Assembly: GCF_900111275.1 (NCBI RefSeq)
Contig: NZ_FOGR01000004.1
Coordinates: forward strand, 1-64,000
From: Rhizobium sp. NFR03
Lineage (GTDB): Bacteria; Pseudomonadota; Alphaproteobacteria; Rhizobiales; Rhizobiaceae
Length of the DNA stretch: 64,000 nucleotides
Reading direction: 5' to 3'
This document shows positions 16,478 through 26,144 of the stretch, piece after piece; the stretch's first letter is position 1, and each line of letters begins with the position of its first letter. The position numbers were made by a program, and so were the translations under genes. Under the pieces are notes generated by a model. The model had not been told where the DNA came from. It was given only the letters and a program-made list of their open reading frames with translations, and ran no database searches.

Positions 16478-18703
16478 TCATTCGGTCTGCTGAAGCTGCG
16501 ACAGGAGAGCGTTCATCTTCACAACAAGGCCTGTCGGTGCATAATCGACTTCGACGCCACCGGAACCAGCCAGCCCCATGCGAAGAAGTTTCGTACCGAA
16601 ACCCTTGCGCTCGGGTGGCGTCACGAGCGGTCCGTCTGTCTCCTGCCACGTCATGTGCAACGCACGCTCCGAGCCCTTCCCGTCGATAAACCAGTCGATG
16701 GAGACACGCCCATGCTCGTTCGACAAGGCGCCGTACTTCACTGCATTGGTGCCGAGTTCGTGAAGCAACAACGCGAGCGACAGCGCGCCCTTCGGCCCCA
16801 CAATCGTGCGGGGCCCGCGGAGATCGACCCTGTCCGCAGGGGCCACACTCTCCAGCGTCGTTGCCATGATCGCCTGGATCGGTGCGGAATCGTGATTGTC
16901 ATGCAGGAGCACATCATGCGCGCGACTGAGGGCGTGGAGCCGCTTCTCGAAGGTGCGCACATGCGCCTGCTCGGTCACCGGGCGGAGCGTCTGCGTGGCG
17001 ATGGCTTGGACCATGGCCAGCATGTTCTTCAGCCTATGCGCCATTTCCCTGTTGATCAGCTCTTTTTCAGCCTCGACCATCTTTCGATCTGAAATGTCGG
17101 TTACGGCAACGACCGCACCCGAAAGCTCTCCGGAGAGGTCCTTGATCGCCTCGCCCACAATCGAGATCCACGTCTTGCTGCCATCCGGGCGGTGATAGAG
17201 CACCTCCACTTTCGCACGGTCGCATTCGCGGGCCATGATACGCGCGAGGGGATATTGTTGCGGATCGAACGGTGAGCCGTCGTGATGTGTCGCGACGAAC
17301 ATGTCATACTCGTCCACCGACTGCGCGGCCGTCGCGTCATGACCCAACAACTGTTGCGATCGCTCATTCTGGAGAATGATCCGACCTGTCGGCGCTTCCG
17401 CGAGAAGCACGCCGACAGGCATGGTATCGATGATGGTCGAGAGTTGCTGCTGCTGGTCGCGAAGCTCGGCTTCCAGCTTCAGTCGCGCCGTAACCTCCAC
17501 GAAGAGAACGACGAAGCGCTCTGGGTCGAGCGGCTGGGCATGGCCTTCGTACCAGCGACCTGTCGTGCCGACCTCCCGCACGAAAACAAGGGGTTCGCCG
17601 GAACTTACAACGCCCGCAAATGCTGCGATCCATTCGTCTTCGGCGCCCGAGAAGACCTCGCGAACGGTTCTGCCGACAGCCGAGGATGGGGGAATGCCAA
17701 CCAACTCACCCCAGGCTCTGTTAACCTCGATGTAGCGCCAGTCAACCACGTGACCGACCTCGTCACGGATGAGCTCGCCGAGAATGAAGCCCTCCTCAAG
17801 CTGTTCGAACAGGCCGCGCCAGTGCGCCTCACTCTTCTGCAGGCGTTCTTCCGCCAGCTTTCGGGCCGTCACGTCGGAGAAGACGGACGCGATGCGATCC
17901 GCGCCTATCCGCCGAATGCGGTTCTCGAACCATTTGCCACCGATTTCCGTTGCCTGATTCACATGCACAAGCGGCTCGCCGACTTCGAAGACGGAGCGGT
18001 AAGCGGGCATCATGTCCTCGAGAACACCGGGGGCAACCTGAGACAGGGTTGCACCGAGAACGGTCGTCGGCGCCATGCCGGTCAAGCGCTCGAACGCGGG
18101 ATTGATGTCTTCAAAGCGGATGTCGGTGATATCGCCCGCAGCGTCGCGCACCGCGCTCGCGACATAGTAGCCTTCCTGCATGTCGTGGAAAAGCGAGCGA
18201 TACATGAGTTCGGATACGCCGACCTCGATCTGCTTCTCCACGACCTTCGCCAGCGTCTCCAGCGTCAGCCGGTCGCGCTCAACCCAGACGCGGGGCTTCG
18301 TGTCGATGGCCGCGAGCGCGCCGATCAAATGCCCGTCCGGCAGGCATATGGGAACACCGAGATAGGCAACGACGCCAAGATCGTCGATCGCCATGTTGTC
18401 GCGAACGATCTCGTTCAGGCGCGCGTCCTCGATCGTCAGCACGGCACTCGTGGCCACGACGTGCTGGCAGAACGAGTGCGTGATCGGCGTTTCGCCGCGC
18501 GCGGCCCATGGCTCGGGAAGGCCGCAGTGACCGGCGAAGACCTGACGATGCTCATCGACGATGGAGATGATGGCTACGGGGACATCGAGCGCCGCGCGGA
18601 CATGCTCGGTCAGATGCCCGAACTGTTCGTTTCCGGCCTTGTCGAGAAGTCCACTGCGACGGATCGCGGCGATGCGCTGGGTGGCGAGTTCTTCGGCGTT
18701 CAT
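16478..18703 (-). CDS. Multi-sensor HWE histidine kinase (GAF + PAS repeats)
   Basis: 741 residues from ATG 18703, which has AAGG upstream; longer readings lack support. Order: GAF domain (about 15-160, HVRAALDVPVAIISIVD), then three PAS-like modules (about 165-300, 300-425, 425-560), then an HWE kinase core. The core has the H-box EMAHRLKNMLAMVQAI, N-box LLHELGTNAVKYGAL and the WQE tripeptide that names the family. No transmembrane helix is evident, so it is probably cytosolic. It is convergent with the LOV kinase/receiver pair; HWE kinases often feed the PhyR stress pathway. No dedicated regulator gene is adjacent. Confidence 0.9.
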   Translation of the reverse strand: MNAEELATQRIAAIRRSGLLDKAGNEQFGHLTEHVRAALDVPVAIISIVDEHRQVFAGHCGLPEPWAARGETPITHSFCQHVVATSAVLTIEDARLNEIVRDNMAIDDLGVVAYLGVPICLPDGHLIGALAAIDTKPRVWVERDRLTLETLAKVVEKQIEVGVSELMYRSLFHDMQEGYYVASAVRDAAGDITDIRFEDINPAFERLTGMAPTTVLGATLSQVAPGVLEDMMPAYRSVFEVGEPLVHVNQATEIGGKWFENRIRRIGADRIASVFSDVTARKLAEERLQKSEAHWRGLFEQLEEGFILGELIRDEVGHVVDWRYIEVNRAWGELVGIPPSSAVGRTVREVFSGAEDEWIAAFAGVVSSGEPLVFVREVGTTGRWYEGHAQPLDPERFVVLFVEVTARLKLEAELRDQQQQLSTIIDTMPVGVLLAEAPTGRIILQNERSQQLLGHDATAAQSVDEYDMFVATHHDGSPFDPQQYPLARIMARECDRAKVEVLYHRPDGSKTWISIVGEAIKDLSGELSGAVVAVTDISDRKMVEAEKELINREMAHRLKNMLAMVQAIATQTLRPVTEQAHVRTFEKRLHALSRAHDVLLHDNHDSAPIQAIMATTLESVAPADRVDLRGPRTIVGPKGALSLALLLHELGTNAVKYGALSNEHGRVSIDWFIDGKGSERALHMTWQETDGPLVTPPERKGFGTKLLRMGLAGSGGVEVDYAPTGLVVKMNALLSQLQQTE

Positions 18704-18938
18704 CCTGACCTTGTCGACCTTGATGCGGGCGATCTTCCCGGACCCGCGCCAGAGGGACAATCCAGCGGCTGCGACGTTCGGCTCACAGATACGACCGAAC
18801 GCCGGTATTTCAAGCATGTTCTGAAGGAAACATGTTCATTACAGCGTCGAACGATGAAAATGGCGTTAAATGAACGAGCTTGTGCCTGATAGAGCACATA
18901 AGGGGCGTGTGCTACGGCTGATGTTACCCGATGACAAA

Positions 18939-18960
18939 CCGGCTCCGCGAAGGGAGCCGG
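18939..18960 (-). terminator. Hairpin downstream of the FAD oxidoreductase gene
   Basis: CCGGCTCC pairs with GGAGCCGG across a 6-base loop, 17 bases after the oxidoreductase stop. The reverse strand continues TTTGT after the stem, a weak but acceptable U tract. The rest of the 273-base gap to the HWE kinase contains no recognisable gene. Confidence 0.5.
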
Positions 18961-18976
18961 CTTCCACGCAACGGGA

Positions 18977-20569
18977 TCAGTATTTCAGAATCTGCCCGGC
19001 AGCTGACAGTTTCTTGCGGAGATCGTTGACATTGACCTTATTCACGTTGCCGGCTGGTGCCAGCGCAGCAGCAGCTCCTGCCGCCTGCCCAAGCACCATG
19101 AATGTCGGCTCGACTCGAACGGACGTGAAGGCTGCATGACTTGACGAGATGGCAACGGGAACGATGAGATTGGTCACCTGCGCCGCCTTCGGCAGCATGG
19201 CCCGATACGGGATCTGGTAGGGGCCTACGCCGATGCCGTCTCGTGACTCATCGGCAATAAAACCGCCAATAACGGTCCGAATCATGCCGTGCTCATCCAT
19301 GGGATAAAATCCCAGGCCAATCGTGTCGGAAAACGTCGTTTTCTGCATCAGATTCTTCTGCGTCAACACAAATTGACCCACAAGACGCCGTGCTTGGCGG
19401 ACATACATCTGACGGGGGAAGCCGCCGTTATCAACAAATTCGTCAGCGCAATAACCAAACTTGGACGTATAGTCTCTAACATATTGAGGAACGCGTGGAT
19501 CTGTCTGGCCAAACCAAAGTAGGCCCTTGATGTGATCGCGTACCAGTTTGCGGATCTGATCGCGCTTGGCTTCGTTACCGATCGTGTAGTCGTACCCGAT
19601 ATGCCAGACATTTGTAGAGAAGAAGGGTGTCGAGTTGACATCCTGTTTTCCGCGGACCGTTTTGCCGTAGCCCAGAAAATATGCCTGATCGATGGCGATA
19701 CCAGCAGGTTTATGAGCGGCAAGGAAGCGGGCCGTCGTCTCGTATCTCAACGGATCGTAATTTTCAGGTTTCGAGAAAGGAATGCGATTATTCGGGTCAT
19801 CCGTTACGCAAAGCCGGTAGTTGAACGCCATCATACTCCTGTCGGCTGATCCCAAAGGCTTTTGCCCGACAGAAATCACGCCGGGCAGCAGACCGCTATT
19901 CCGATCTCCGGGAATGACATACGGATCGACAAGGATGGACTTGTGGCTGACATAAGGCCTGGCAAGCTTCTGTACGCCAGCAGCCGTTTCTCCGTATTTG
20001 GCGCGACTTTCCCGTCCAGCAATCGTGCTGACGAAAGCCTTGAACATCAGGTCGCCTTCGTAACTAGCGTCGATGAACACGGCTCCGCAGTAGGTCTTGC
20101 CGGAGACCATCGCAATCTCGGTGATGACCTTGTTGACTTTGGTGGTCTTCAGCAAGCGCTGCTGGAACTCCACCTTGACCTTTGCCGTGGCCAACATGGC
20201 GTTAAACGTCGATTCCGCCCATTTCGACTCGAAATAAATGCGAATGGGATCCGACGTGCCGTAATGGGCCTTTGCCTTCGCAAGAAATTCGGCGGTTATC
20301 CCACCATAGACGTTTTTTCTTGGCGATGCGTCGGTCTTGGTTAGGCCGTTCGACATCATACCGCCGATATGAGCCGTCGGCTCCAGCAGGATAACGGATT
20401 TCTTCAGCCGTGCGGCCTGGATAGCGGCTGTGATGCCCCCCGGCGTGCCACCATAAACAACGACGTCCGCGCGCTGGCAAACAGCTGCAGCAGCCTGCCC
20501 AATGCCTAGCAGAACGCAGAAACCCAGCAAAAAGCTGAATCGCTTCATCTGAACGAAAAAATCGACCAT
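18977..20569 (-). CDS. Secreted FAD-dependent oxidoreductase (FAD_oxidored family)
   Basis: 530 residues from ATG 20569, chosen because AGGAG lies nine bases upstream. A signal peptide is clear (MKRFSFLLGFCVLLGIGQAAAA). The mature protein starts with a dinucleotide-binding motif VVVYGGTPGGITAAIQAARL and HIGGMMSNGLTKTDA, typical of the large FAD-dependent oxidoreductase family found also in Bacteroidetes. A C-terminal VEPTFMVLGQAAGAAAAL closes the FAD site. Substrate unknown; many relatives sit beside carbohydrate genes. The gene reads as more AT-rich than its neighbours, suggesting transfer. It lies between signalling genes and the uronate cluster. Confidence 0.8.
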   Translation of the reverse strand: MVDFFVQMKRFSFLLGFCVLLGIGQAAAAVCQRADVVVYGGTPGGITAAIQAARLKKSVILLEPTAHIGGMMSNGLTKTDASPRKNVYGGITAEFLAKAKAHYGTSDPIRIYFESKWAESTFNAMLATAKVKVEFQQRLLKTTKVNKVITEIAMVSGKTYCGAVFIDASYEGDLMFKAFVSTIAGRESRAKYGETAAGVQKLARPYVSHKSILVDPYVIPGDRNSGLLPGVISVGQKPLGSADRSMMAFNYRLCVTDDPNNRIPFSKPENYDPLRYETTARFLAAHKPAGIAIDQAYFLGYGKTVRGKQDVNSTPFFSTNVWHIGYDYTIGNEAKRDQIRKLVRDHIKGLLWFGQTDPRVPQYVRDYTSKFGYCADEFVDNGGFPRQMYVRQARRLVGQFVLTQKNLMQKTTFSDTIGLGFYPMDEHGMIRTVIGGFIADESRDGIGVGPYQIPYRAMLPKAAQVTNLIVPVAISSSHAAFTSVRVEPTFMVLGQAAGAAAALAPAGNVNKVNVNDLRKKLSAAGQILKY

Positions 20570-20659
20570 ATTCAACAACTCCTAGTTAAAGGAGAAATAT
20601 CGAATGCTATGGGAAAAGACAATTCTCGAAAAGACGTGCTGACGAAGAATTCACCAACT

Positions 20660-21394
20660 TCAGAAAGTCGACTGAACGATCTCCATCTTCCACGTCTTCG
20701 GCCCCAACGAGATGGAGACGGTCGTCGCCGATGCGACCGCAAGGCCTCCGCAAAGGGAGCCTGTCGTGATGACAGCGCCCTGCAACAGCGCTCCGGCGGG
20801 CCGATCGGCCTCATTGGCATAGGCGACAAGCGCCGCTAGGGGGTCACCATCCGGATGTGCGCTCGGGGCATCAAAGATGGATTGATCGCCTATGGAAACG
20901 CGGAGGTTGTCCGCTACCCGGCCTTCATCGAGAACGTCCGCTTCGAGTTCCGGCCCAAGGCGATAGCCCGCGTTGCTCATGAGGTCTGCAACCAGCAGGC
21001 TTGCCCGCCCCTGCGGCCCGTTCTTGTAGCGACTGCGAACAAGCTCGACGCCGAGACGGGTCGCGGCAATAGCATTGCGGATTTCCTGACGGCCATAGGG
21101 CTCGGCGCGAACCGGAAGATCGCGTCCGAGAACGAGCGCGATCTCCACTTCGAGTTTCAGCCCGGCCTGATACGGAAAGCTTGCCGCGTCCGTAACGGAC
21201 AACAGCGGCGCACGGAGCACGCCGTCCTCTCGCAGGGAGAGCTTCCACCCCTTGGGATCGATGCCCAGCCTGTCCAGGATCGTATGCTGGATCGCAGAGG
21301 CATCCATCAAGGACGGTTCCGCACCGGCGTCTACCTCGATCGTTCCGCCGCTTCGAATAGCCTCAGCCAGAATCTCCGCCAAATCCATATGCAT
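20660..21394 (-). CDS. 2-keto-4-pentenoate hydratase / FAH-family enzyme
   Basis: 244 residues from ATG 21394, with GGGGAGGGGAGG directly upstream; the ATG two codons in is also possible. The chain follows the MhpD/FAH-like family: a helical N-terminus, GWKLSLREDGVLRAPLLS, LKLEVEIALVLGRDLP with a metal-binding Glu, SRYKNGPQGRASLLVADLMSNAG and ITTGSLCGGLAVASATTVSISLG. Such enzymes act on 2-keto acids with Mg. It follows udh by 29 bases on the same strand, so it probably handles a keto-acid or lactone in uronate breakdown. That step is not in the textbook pathway. Confidence 0.78.
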   Translation of the reverse strand: MHMDLAEILAEAIRSGGTIEVDAGAEPSLMDASAIQHTILDRLGIDPKGWKLSLREDGVLRAPLLSVTDAASFPYQAGLKLEVEIALVLGRDLPVRAEPYGRQEIRNAIAATRLGVELVRSRYKNGPQGRASLLVADLMSNAGYRLGPELEADVLDEGRVADNLRVSIGDQSIFDAPSAHPDGDPLAALVAYANEADRPAGALLQGAVITTGSLCGGLAVASATTVSISLGPKTWKMEIVQSTF

Positions 21395-21423
21395 ATGCCT
21401 CCCCTCCCCTGCTTGCAGTTGGC

Positions 21424-22227
21424 TTATCGGTCCCTGTGGATCGGCTCTGCCACGAAAGGTCCACCTTGGTAAAGCGATGCGGGATCGTCTTTCGCCGGCA
21501 TGGAAATGGCGGCGTCCAGTTCTGATCGGAACGTCTCGGCATTGTCCTTGGGGCGCCATCCGAGATAGGCGGCTGCGCTATTGTCCCACCACGAGCAGTC
21601 ATTGTTCGAAACACCCCAGATGATCGGGCAGCCGAGCAAGGGTGCATGAAAAACCCGCCCTATCAGCGCTTCGAAATCATCGAACGACATCCACGTCGAG
21701 AGCATGCGGTGGTTCCGCGGCTTTTCGAAGCAGCTGCCGATGCGGACCAGCGCCGTCTCCTGCCCGAACTTCTCGTAGTACATCCGCGCCAGGGCCTCGC
21801 CGAAGCATTTCGAGACGCCATAGAGACCGTCGGGACGCATCGGCGACGTCGTGTCGATGTGCTCGTCCTGCCGGTAGAAGCCGATCGTGTGATTGGAGCT
21901 TGCGAAGAGAATACGGGGCTGACCGTGTGCCTGCGCCGCCTCGTAGAGATTGTACAGACCGGCAATATTGGCGTTGAGGATCTTGGCAAACGTGTCCTCG
22001 ACCGAAACGCCGCCAAGATGCAAAATCCCATCACAACCTTCGACGAGTGCCATGACCGCATCTGCATCGCCGAGGTCGCACGGCATCAGCTCTTCGTTCG
22101 GCGCAGCGTCGCCCAGATCCGCGATATCAGAAAGCCTGACGATGTCGGCCATCTTGCCCAGTCGCTCGCGCATGGCGCGGCCCAAACCGCCCGCAGCGCC
22201 GGTTACCAGCAGTCGTTTCAACGGCAA
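21424..22227 (-). CDS. udh: Uronate dehydrogenase (Udh)
   Basis: 267 residues. It is an extended SDR with NAD motif LLVTGAAGGLGRAMRERL (residues 6-23) and catalytic YxxxK in LYGVSKCFGE, preceded by SSNHTIG. Phrases such as RPDGLYGVSKCFGE and FGQETALVRIGSC match the characterised Agrobacterium udh closely as I recall it. It oxidises D-galacturonate or D-glucuronate to the aldarolactone with NAD in the cytosol. It is divergent from the gntR-kdgD-gci-gli-TRAP block, and AGGAGG precedes the start by eight bases. Confidence 0.93.
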   Translation of the reverse strand: MPLKRLLVTGAAGGLGRAMRERLGKMADIVRLSDIADLGDAAPNEELMPCDLGDADAVMALVEGCDGILHLGGVSVEDTFAKILNANIAGLYNLYEAAQAHGQPRILFASSNHTIGFYRQDEHIDTTSPMRPDGLYGVSKCFGEALARMYYEKFGQETALVRIGSCFEKPRNHRMLSTWMSFDDFEALIGRVFHAPLLGCPIIWGVSNNDCSWWDNSAAAYLGWRPKDNAETFRSELDAAISMPAKDDPASLYQGGPFVAEPIHRDR

Positions 22228-22243
22228 TTCCTCCTGTGTTTGT

Positions 22244-22321
22244 CAACTTATCATACAGGTTGCTGGAATCGCGTCAACAGATCGGCTATATCAGTATCAG
22301 CGGATGCACGTATACTGCATC
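22244..22321. promoter_or_regulatory. Two inverted-repeat operators between udh and the GntR gene
   Basis: The 118-base divergent gap holds two operator-like repeats: CAAC-N11-GTTG with partial inner symmetry at 22244-22262, about 17 bases from the udh start, and GATGCA-N7-TGCATC at 22303-22321, 24 bases before the gntR start. Each lies where a bound repressor would block one of the two divergent promoters. The adjacent GntR protein is the obvious candidate to bind them. The two arms differ, so one protein binding both is not certain. Confidence 0.45.
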
Positions 22322-22345
22322 GAACATCAGTCGGAGAGACGAAGA

Positions 22346-23080
22346 ATGAACAAGGTCCGCGCCACGGGAGGCACCTTGACGGCAAGGCTTGGAGAGAGCC
22401 TTCGCACGGCCATCGTGGACGGTCGTTTTCCGCCCGGCACCAAGCTTCCAAGCGAAGCGCAGCTGGGAAAATCGCATGGCGTCAGCCGCACCGTGGTGCG
22501 CGAAGCGATCGCCAGTCTGCGTGCCGACCGGCTGGTGGATACGCGGCAAGGCGCTGGCGTCTTCGTTCTGGAACCGCCCCAGCCTATGGTGCCGGCGGCT
22601 CTTTCGTTGCAAAATATTGATCCTGCGCGCGTCTCGTCCATGATCGAGGTTCTGGAACTCAGGACCGCCGTCGAGGTCGAATCAGCTGGTCTCGCGGCCC
22701 TGCGACGCTCTCCGTTGCAGGAAGAAGTGATTCTCGAGCGCCATTATGCCGTGCGTGCGTGCCTCGAAGCGGGAACATCGAGTTCTGAGGCAGACTTCGC
22801 GCTTCACCTTGCCATCGCAGAGGCTACGAACAATCCGCGGTTCCGGGATTTCCTGTCGATGATCGGCGCGAACGTCATTCCGCGCGCGGCCTTGCGCACC
22901 GGCGACGAAGAGGCCGACCAGTCGGCTTATCTCAAGCTGATCGACGAAGAACATCGAGCGATCGTCTTCGCCATCTCCAACGGCGACGACGACGGTGCGC
23001 GCGAAGCGATGCGCCGCCACCTTCGTGGCAGCCAGACGCGTTACCGTTCTCTGCTGCGCGAGAATCGAAAAGCTGTATGA
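22346..23080 (+). CDS. GntR/FadR-type regulator of the uronate cluster
   Basis: 244 residues. An N-terminal winged helix (KLPSEAQLGKSHGVSRTVVREAIASL, about 35-62) is followed by an FCD effector domain with metal-binding pattern (ELRTAVEVESAGLAA, ADFALHLAIAEATNNPRF, EEHRAIVFAI). FCD proteins bind small organic acids, here plausibly a uronate or aldarate. It is head-to-head with udh and 70 bases upstream of kdgD on the same strand. GGAGAG precedes the start. Confidence 0.88.
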   Translation: MNKVRATGGTLTARLGESLRTAIVDGRFPPGTKLPSEAQLGKSHGVSRTVVREAIASLRADRLVDTRQGAGVFVLEPPQPMVPAALSLQNIDPARVSSMIEVLELRTAVEVESAGLAALRRSPLQEEVILERHYAVRACLEAGTSSSEADFALHLAIAEATNNPRFRDFLSMIGANVIPRAALRTGDEEADQSAYLKLIDEEHRAIVFAISNGDDDGAREAMRRHLRGSQTRYRSLLRENRKAV

Positions 23081-23105
23081 CAGGTCATTGACACCCGTCT
23101 GATGA

Positions 23106-24056
<951 letters not shown>

Positions 24057-24057
24057 G

Positions 24058-25206
24058 GTGAAAATCGCAGCCGTCCACACGCATCTTCTGGAATACCGGC
24101 TACCGACGCCGTTCGAAAGCGCATCCATGCGGTTCGATCGGCGGGCGCATATCCTTGTCGAAGTGGTCTGCGACAATGGCCTCGTCGGCTGGGGTGAGTG
24201 CCTCGGCCCTGCCCGGCCGAATGCCGCTGTGGTCAAAGCTTATACGCAGTGGCTGATCGGCGCCGATCCGCTGGAGACGGAGAAGATCTGGGCTGTGCTC
24301 TACAATGCGCTGCGTGATCAAGGCCAGCGCGGCCTCGCCATCACCGCGCTCTCCGGTATCGATATCGCGCTCTGGGATATCAAGGGCAAGCACTTTGGCG
24401 TGCCCGTATCGACGCTGCTTGGAGGCCGCTTCCGTGAAAGCGTCAAGGCCTATGCGACCGGCAGCTTCAAGCGCGACGGCGTCAACCGTCTGGATGACAA
24501 CGTCGCCGACATCACGCGCTATCAGCGCGAGGGCTTTCACGCGAGCAAGATCAAGATCGGCTTCGGGGTTTCGGAAGATCTTGCGATCGTGCGCGCTGTA
24601 CGCGATGCCGTCGGTCCGGATTTCCGCATCATGGTCGATGCCAATCACGGCTATGATTCGCTGGATGCGATCCGTTTTGGCAATGCCGCGGCCGAACTGG
24701 ATATCGACTGGTTCGAGGAGCCCGTGGTGCCGGAGCAGCTTTCCGCCTATCGGGAGGTGCGCGATCGCCAGCCGATTCCGGTTGCGGGCGGAGAGACGTG
24801 GCACAGCCGCTGGGGCATGCGGGAACCCATCGAGACCCGCGCCGTCGATATTCTCCAGCCAGATCTCGCGGGAACAGGCGGCTTTACCGAAGCGCGGCGG
24901 ATCGCCGATCTTGCAGCCCTTCATGGCGTGCGCGTCGTGCCGCATGTCTGGGGCACGGCTGTCCATATCGCTGCAGCTCTGCAGTTCATGGCTGCCATGG
25001 TGCCGAGCCCGGTGCGTGTCAATCCGGTGGAGCCGATCCTAGAATTCGACCGTACGGAAAATCCCTTTCGGCAGGCCGTGGTCAAGACGCCGATCGATCA
25101 CGTCGGCGGTGTCGTTGCAATTCCCAACGGCCCGGGTCTTGGCATCGAGATCGATCGCGACGCCCTTGCCGAATACCGCATGCCCGACGCAGGAAAGGAC
25201 ATCTAA
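24058..25206 (+). CDS. gci: Galactarolactone cycloisomerase (Gci), enolase superfamily
   Basis: 382 residues from a GTG, one base after the kdgD stop. It is a mandelate-racemase-type enolase protein. The N-terminal capping domain has TPFESASMRFDRRAH. The barrel has KIKIGFG, metal ligands in MVDANHGYD, WFEEPVVPE and PVAGGETWHS, and the His region VPHVWGTAVHIAAALQF. The sequence closely resembles the characterised Agrobacterium enzyme as I recall it, which opens D-galactaro-1,4-lactone to 3-deoxy-2-keto-hexarate. Its stop shares one base with the gli start. Confidence 0.92.
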   Translation: MKIAAVHTHLLEYRLPTPFESASMRFDRRAHILVEVVCDNGLVGWGECLGPARPNAAVVKAYTQWLIGADPLETEKIWAVLYNALRDQGQRGLAITALSGIDIALWDIKGKHFGVPVSTLLGGRFRESVKAYATGSFKRDGVNRLDDNVADITRYQREGFHASKIKIGFGVSEDLAIVRAVRDAVGPDFRIMVDANHGYDSLDAIRFGNAAAELDIDWFEEPVVPEQLSAYREVRDRQPIPVAGGETWHSRWGMREPIETRAVDILQPDLAGTGGFTEARRIADLAALHGVRVVPHVWGTAVHIAAALQFMAAMVPSPVRVNPVEPILEFDRTENPFRQAVVKTPIDHVGGVVAIPNGPGLGIEIDRDALAEYRMPDAGKDI

Positions 25207-26093
25207 TGCTCGTCAGACCCCTTTCGGGACCAGCACCGAAGTTCACCTTCCCCGCAGGCGCCGTCGATTCGCAGATGCACATGTATCTGCCGGGATATCC
25301 GGCACAGCCGGGTGGCCCGGATCTGCCTGCGGGCAGTCTGCCGGATGCCGAGCAGTACCGCACCTTCATGGCATGGCTCGGCATTGATCGCGTCATCATC
25401 ACGCAGGGCAACGCCCATCAGCGCGACAACGGCAACCTTATCGCCTGTCTTGCGGAGATGGGCGATGTCGCCCGCGGCGTCGCCGTTATTGATACCGATA
25501 CCAGCGAAGGCGAGCTAGACCGCCTCTCTGCCGCTGGCGTCGTTGGCGTCCGCATCATGGATCTTCCTGGCGGCGCCGTTGGCCTCGATGCTCTTGAAGC
25601 CGTCGATGCAAAAGCCGCAAGCCGCGGCTGGATGGTGGCTGTCCAGTTCGACGGCAACCGCATCCTCGACCATGTCGACCGGCTGAAGGCGCTGAAGTCG
25701 CGCTGGGTGTTCGATCATCACGGCAAGTTCTTTGCGGGCGCCACAGCCGATGGACCCGAGATTACGGCGCTCCGTGGACTGATGGATGGCGGCCGGTGCT
25801 GGTTCAAGTTCGCCGGTGTGTACGAGTCGTCCCGCTCGGGCGGTCCTGATTATGCGGACGTCGCAGCCTTCTCGCGGGTTCTGGCGGCGCATGCGCCCGA
25901 GCGCATCGTCTGGGGCAGTAACTGGCCGCACAATCTGGCGAAGACTCAGGATGCCTATCCCGACGATATCGCATTGGCGAACACGGTTCTGGGATGGATC
26001 GGCGATGAGGCGGCCATTCGTCAGGCGCTGGTCGATAATCCCGAAGAGCTTTTTGGCCTTCCCGCATGGCAGGCGGTCGAGAAGAAAGTTTGA
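25206..26093 (+). CDS. gli: D-galactarolactone isomerase (Gli), amidohydrolase-2 family
   Basis: 295 residues. It is a TIM-barrel amidohydrolase of the PF04909 type with VDSQMHMYLPGYPA (metal-site HxH variant QMHMY), VFDHHGKF, WFKFAGVYE and WGSNWPHN. The characterised Agrobacterium homologue moves the lactone of galactarate between the 1,5 and 1,4 forms, making the substrate for Gci. Gene order kdgD-gci-gli matches that cluster. The ATG overlaps the gci TAA by one base. Confidence 0.9.
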   Translation: MLVRPLSGPAPKFTFPAGAVDSQMHMYLPGYPAQPGGPDLPAGSLPDAEQYRTFMAWLGIDRVIITQGNAHQRDNGNLIACLAEMGDVARGVAVIDTDTSEGELDRLSAAGVVGVRIMDLPGGAVGLDALEAVDAKAASRGWMVAVQFDGNRILDHVDRLKALKSRWVFDHHGKFFAGATADGPEITALRGLMDGGRCWFKFAGVYESSRSGGPDYADVAAFSRVLAAHAPERIVWGSNWPHNLAKTQDAYPDDIALANTVLGWIGDEAAIRQALVDNPEELFGLPAWQAVEKKV

Positions 26094-26097
26094 CACG

Positions 26098-26119
26098 GTC
26101 CGGCAGTGGAGAGCCGGAC
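26098..26119 (+). terminator. Weak hairpin between gli and dctP
   Basis: GTCCGGC pairs with GCCGGAC across an 8-base loop, followed by TTGATTT. It sits between the gli stop and the dctP ribosome binding site. With only seven pairs and an interrupted T tract it may be a partial terminator or a processing/stability element that sets the level of the binding protein. Confidence 0.35.
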
Positions 26120-26144
26120 TTGATTTGAAAAGGTGGAGGAAACC

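Noticed and set aside
17282-18889. Plus-strand open frame of 535 codons opposite the HWE kinase
   Set aside because: Antisense to a gene with complete GAF, PAS and kinase motifs; no recognisable domain of its own.
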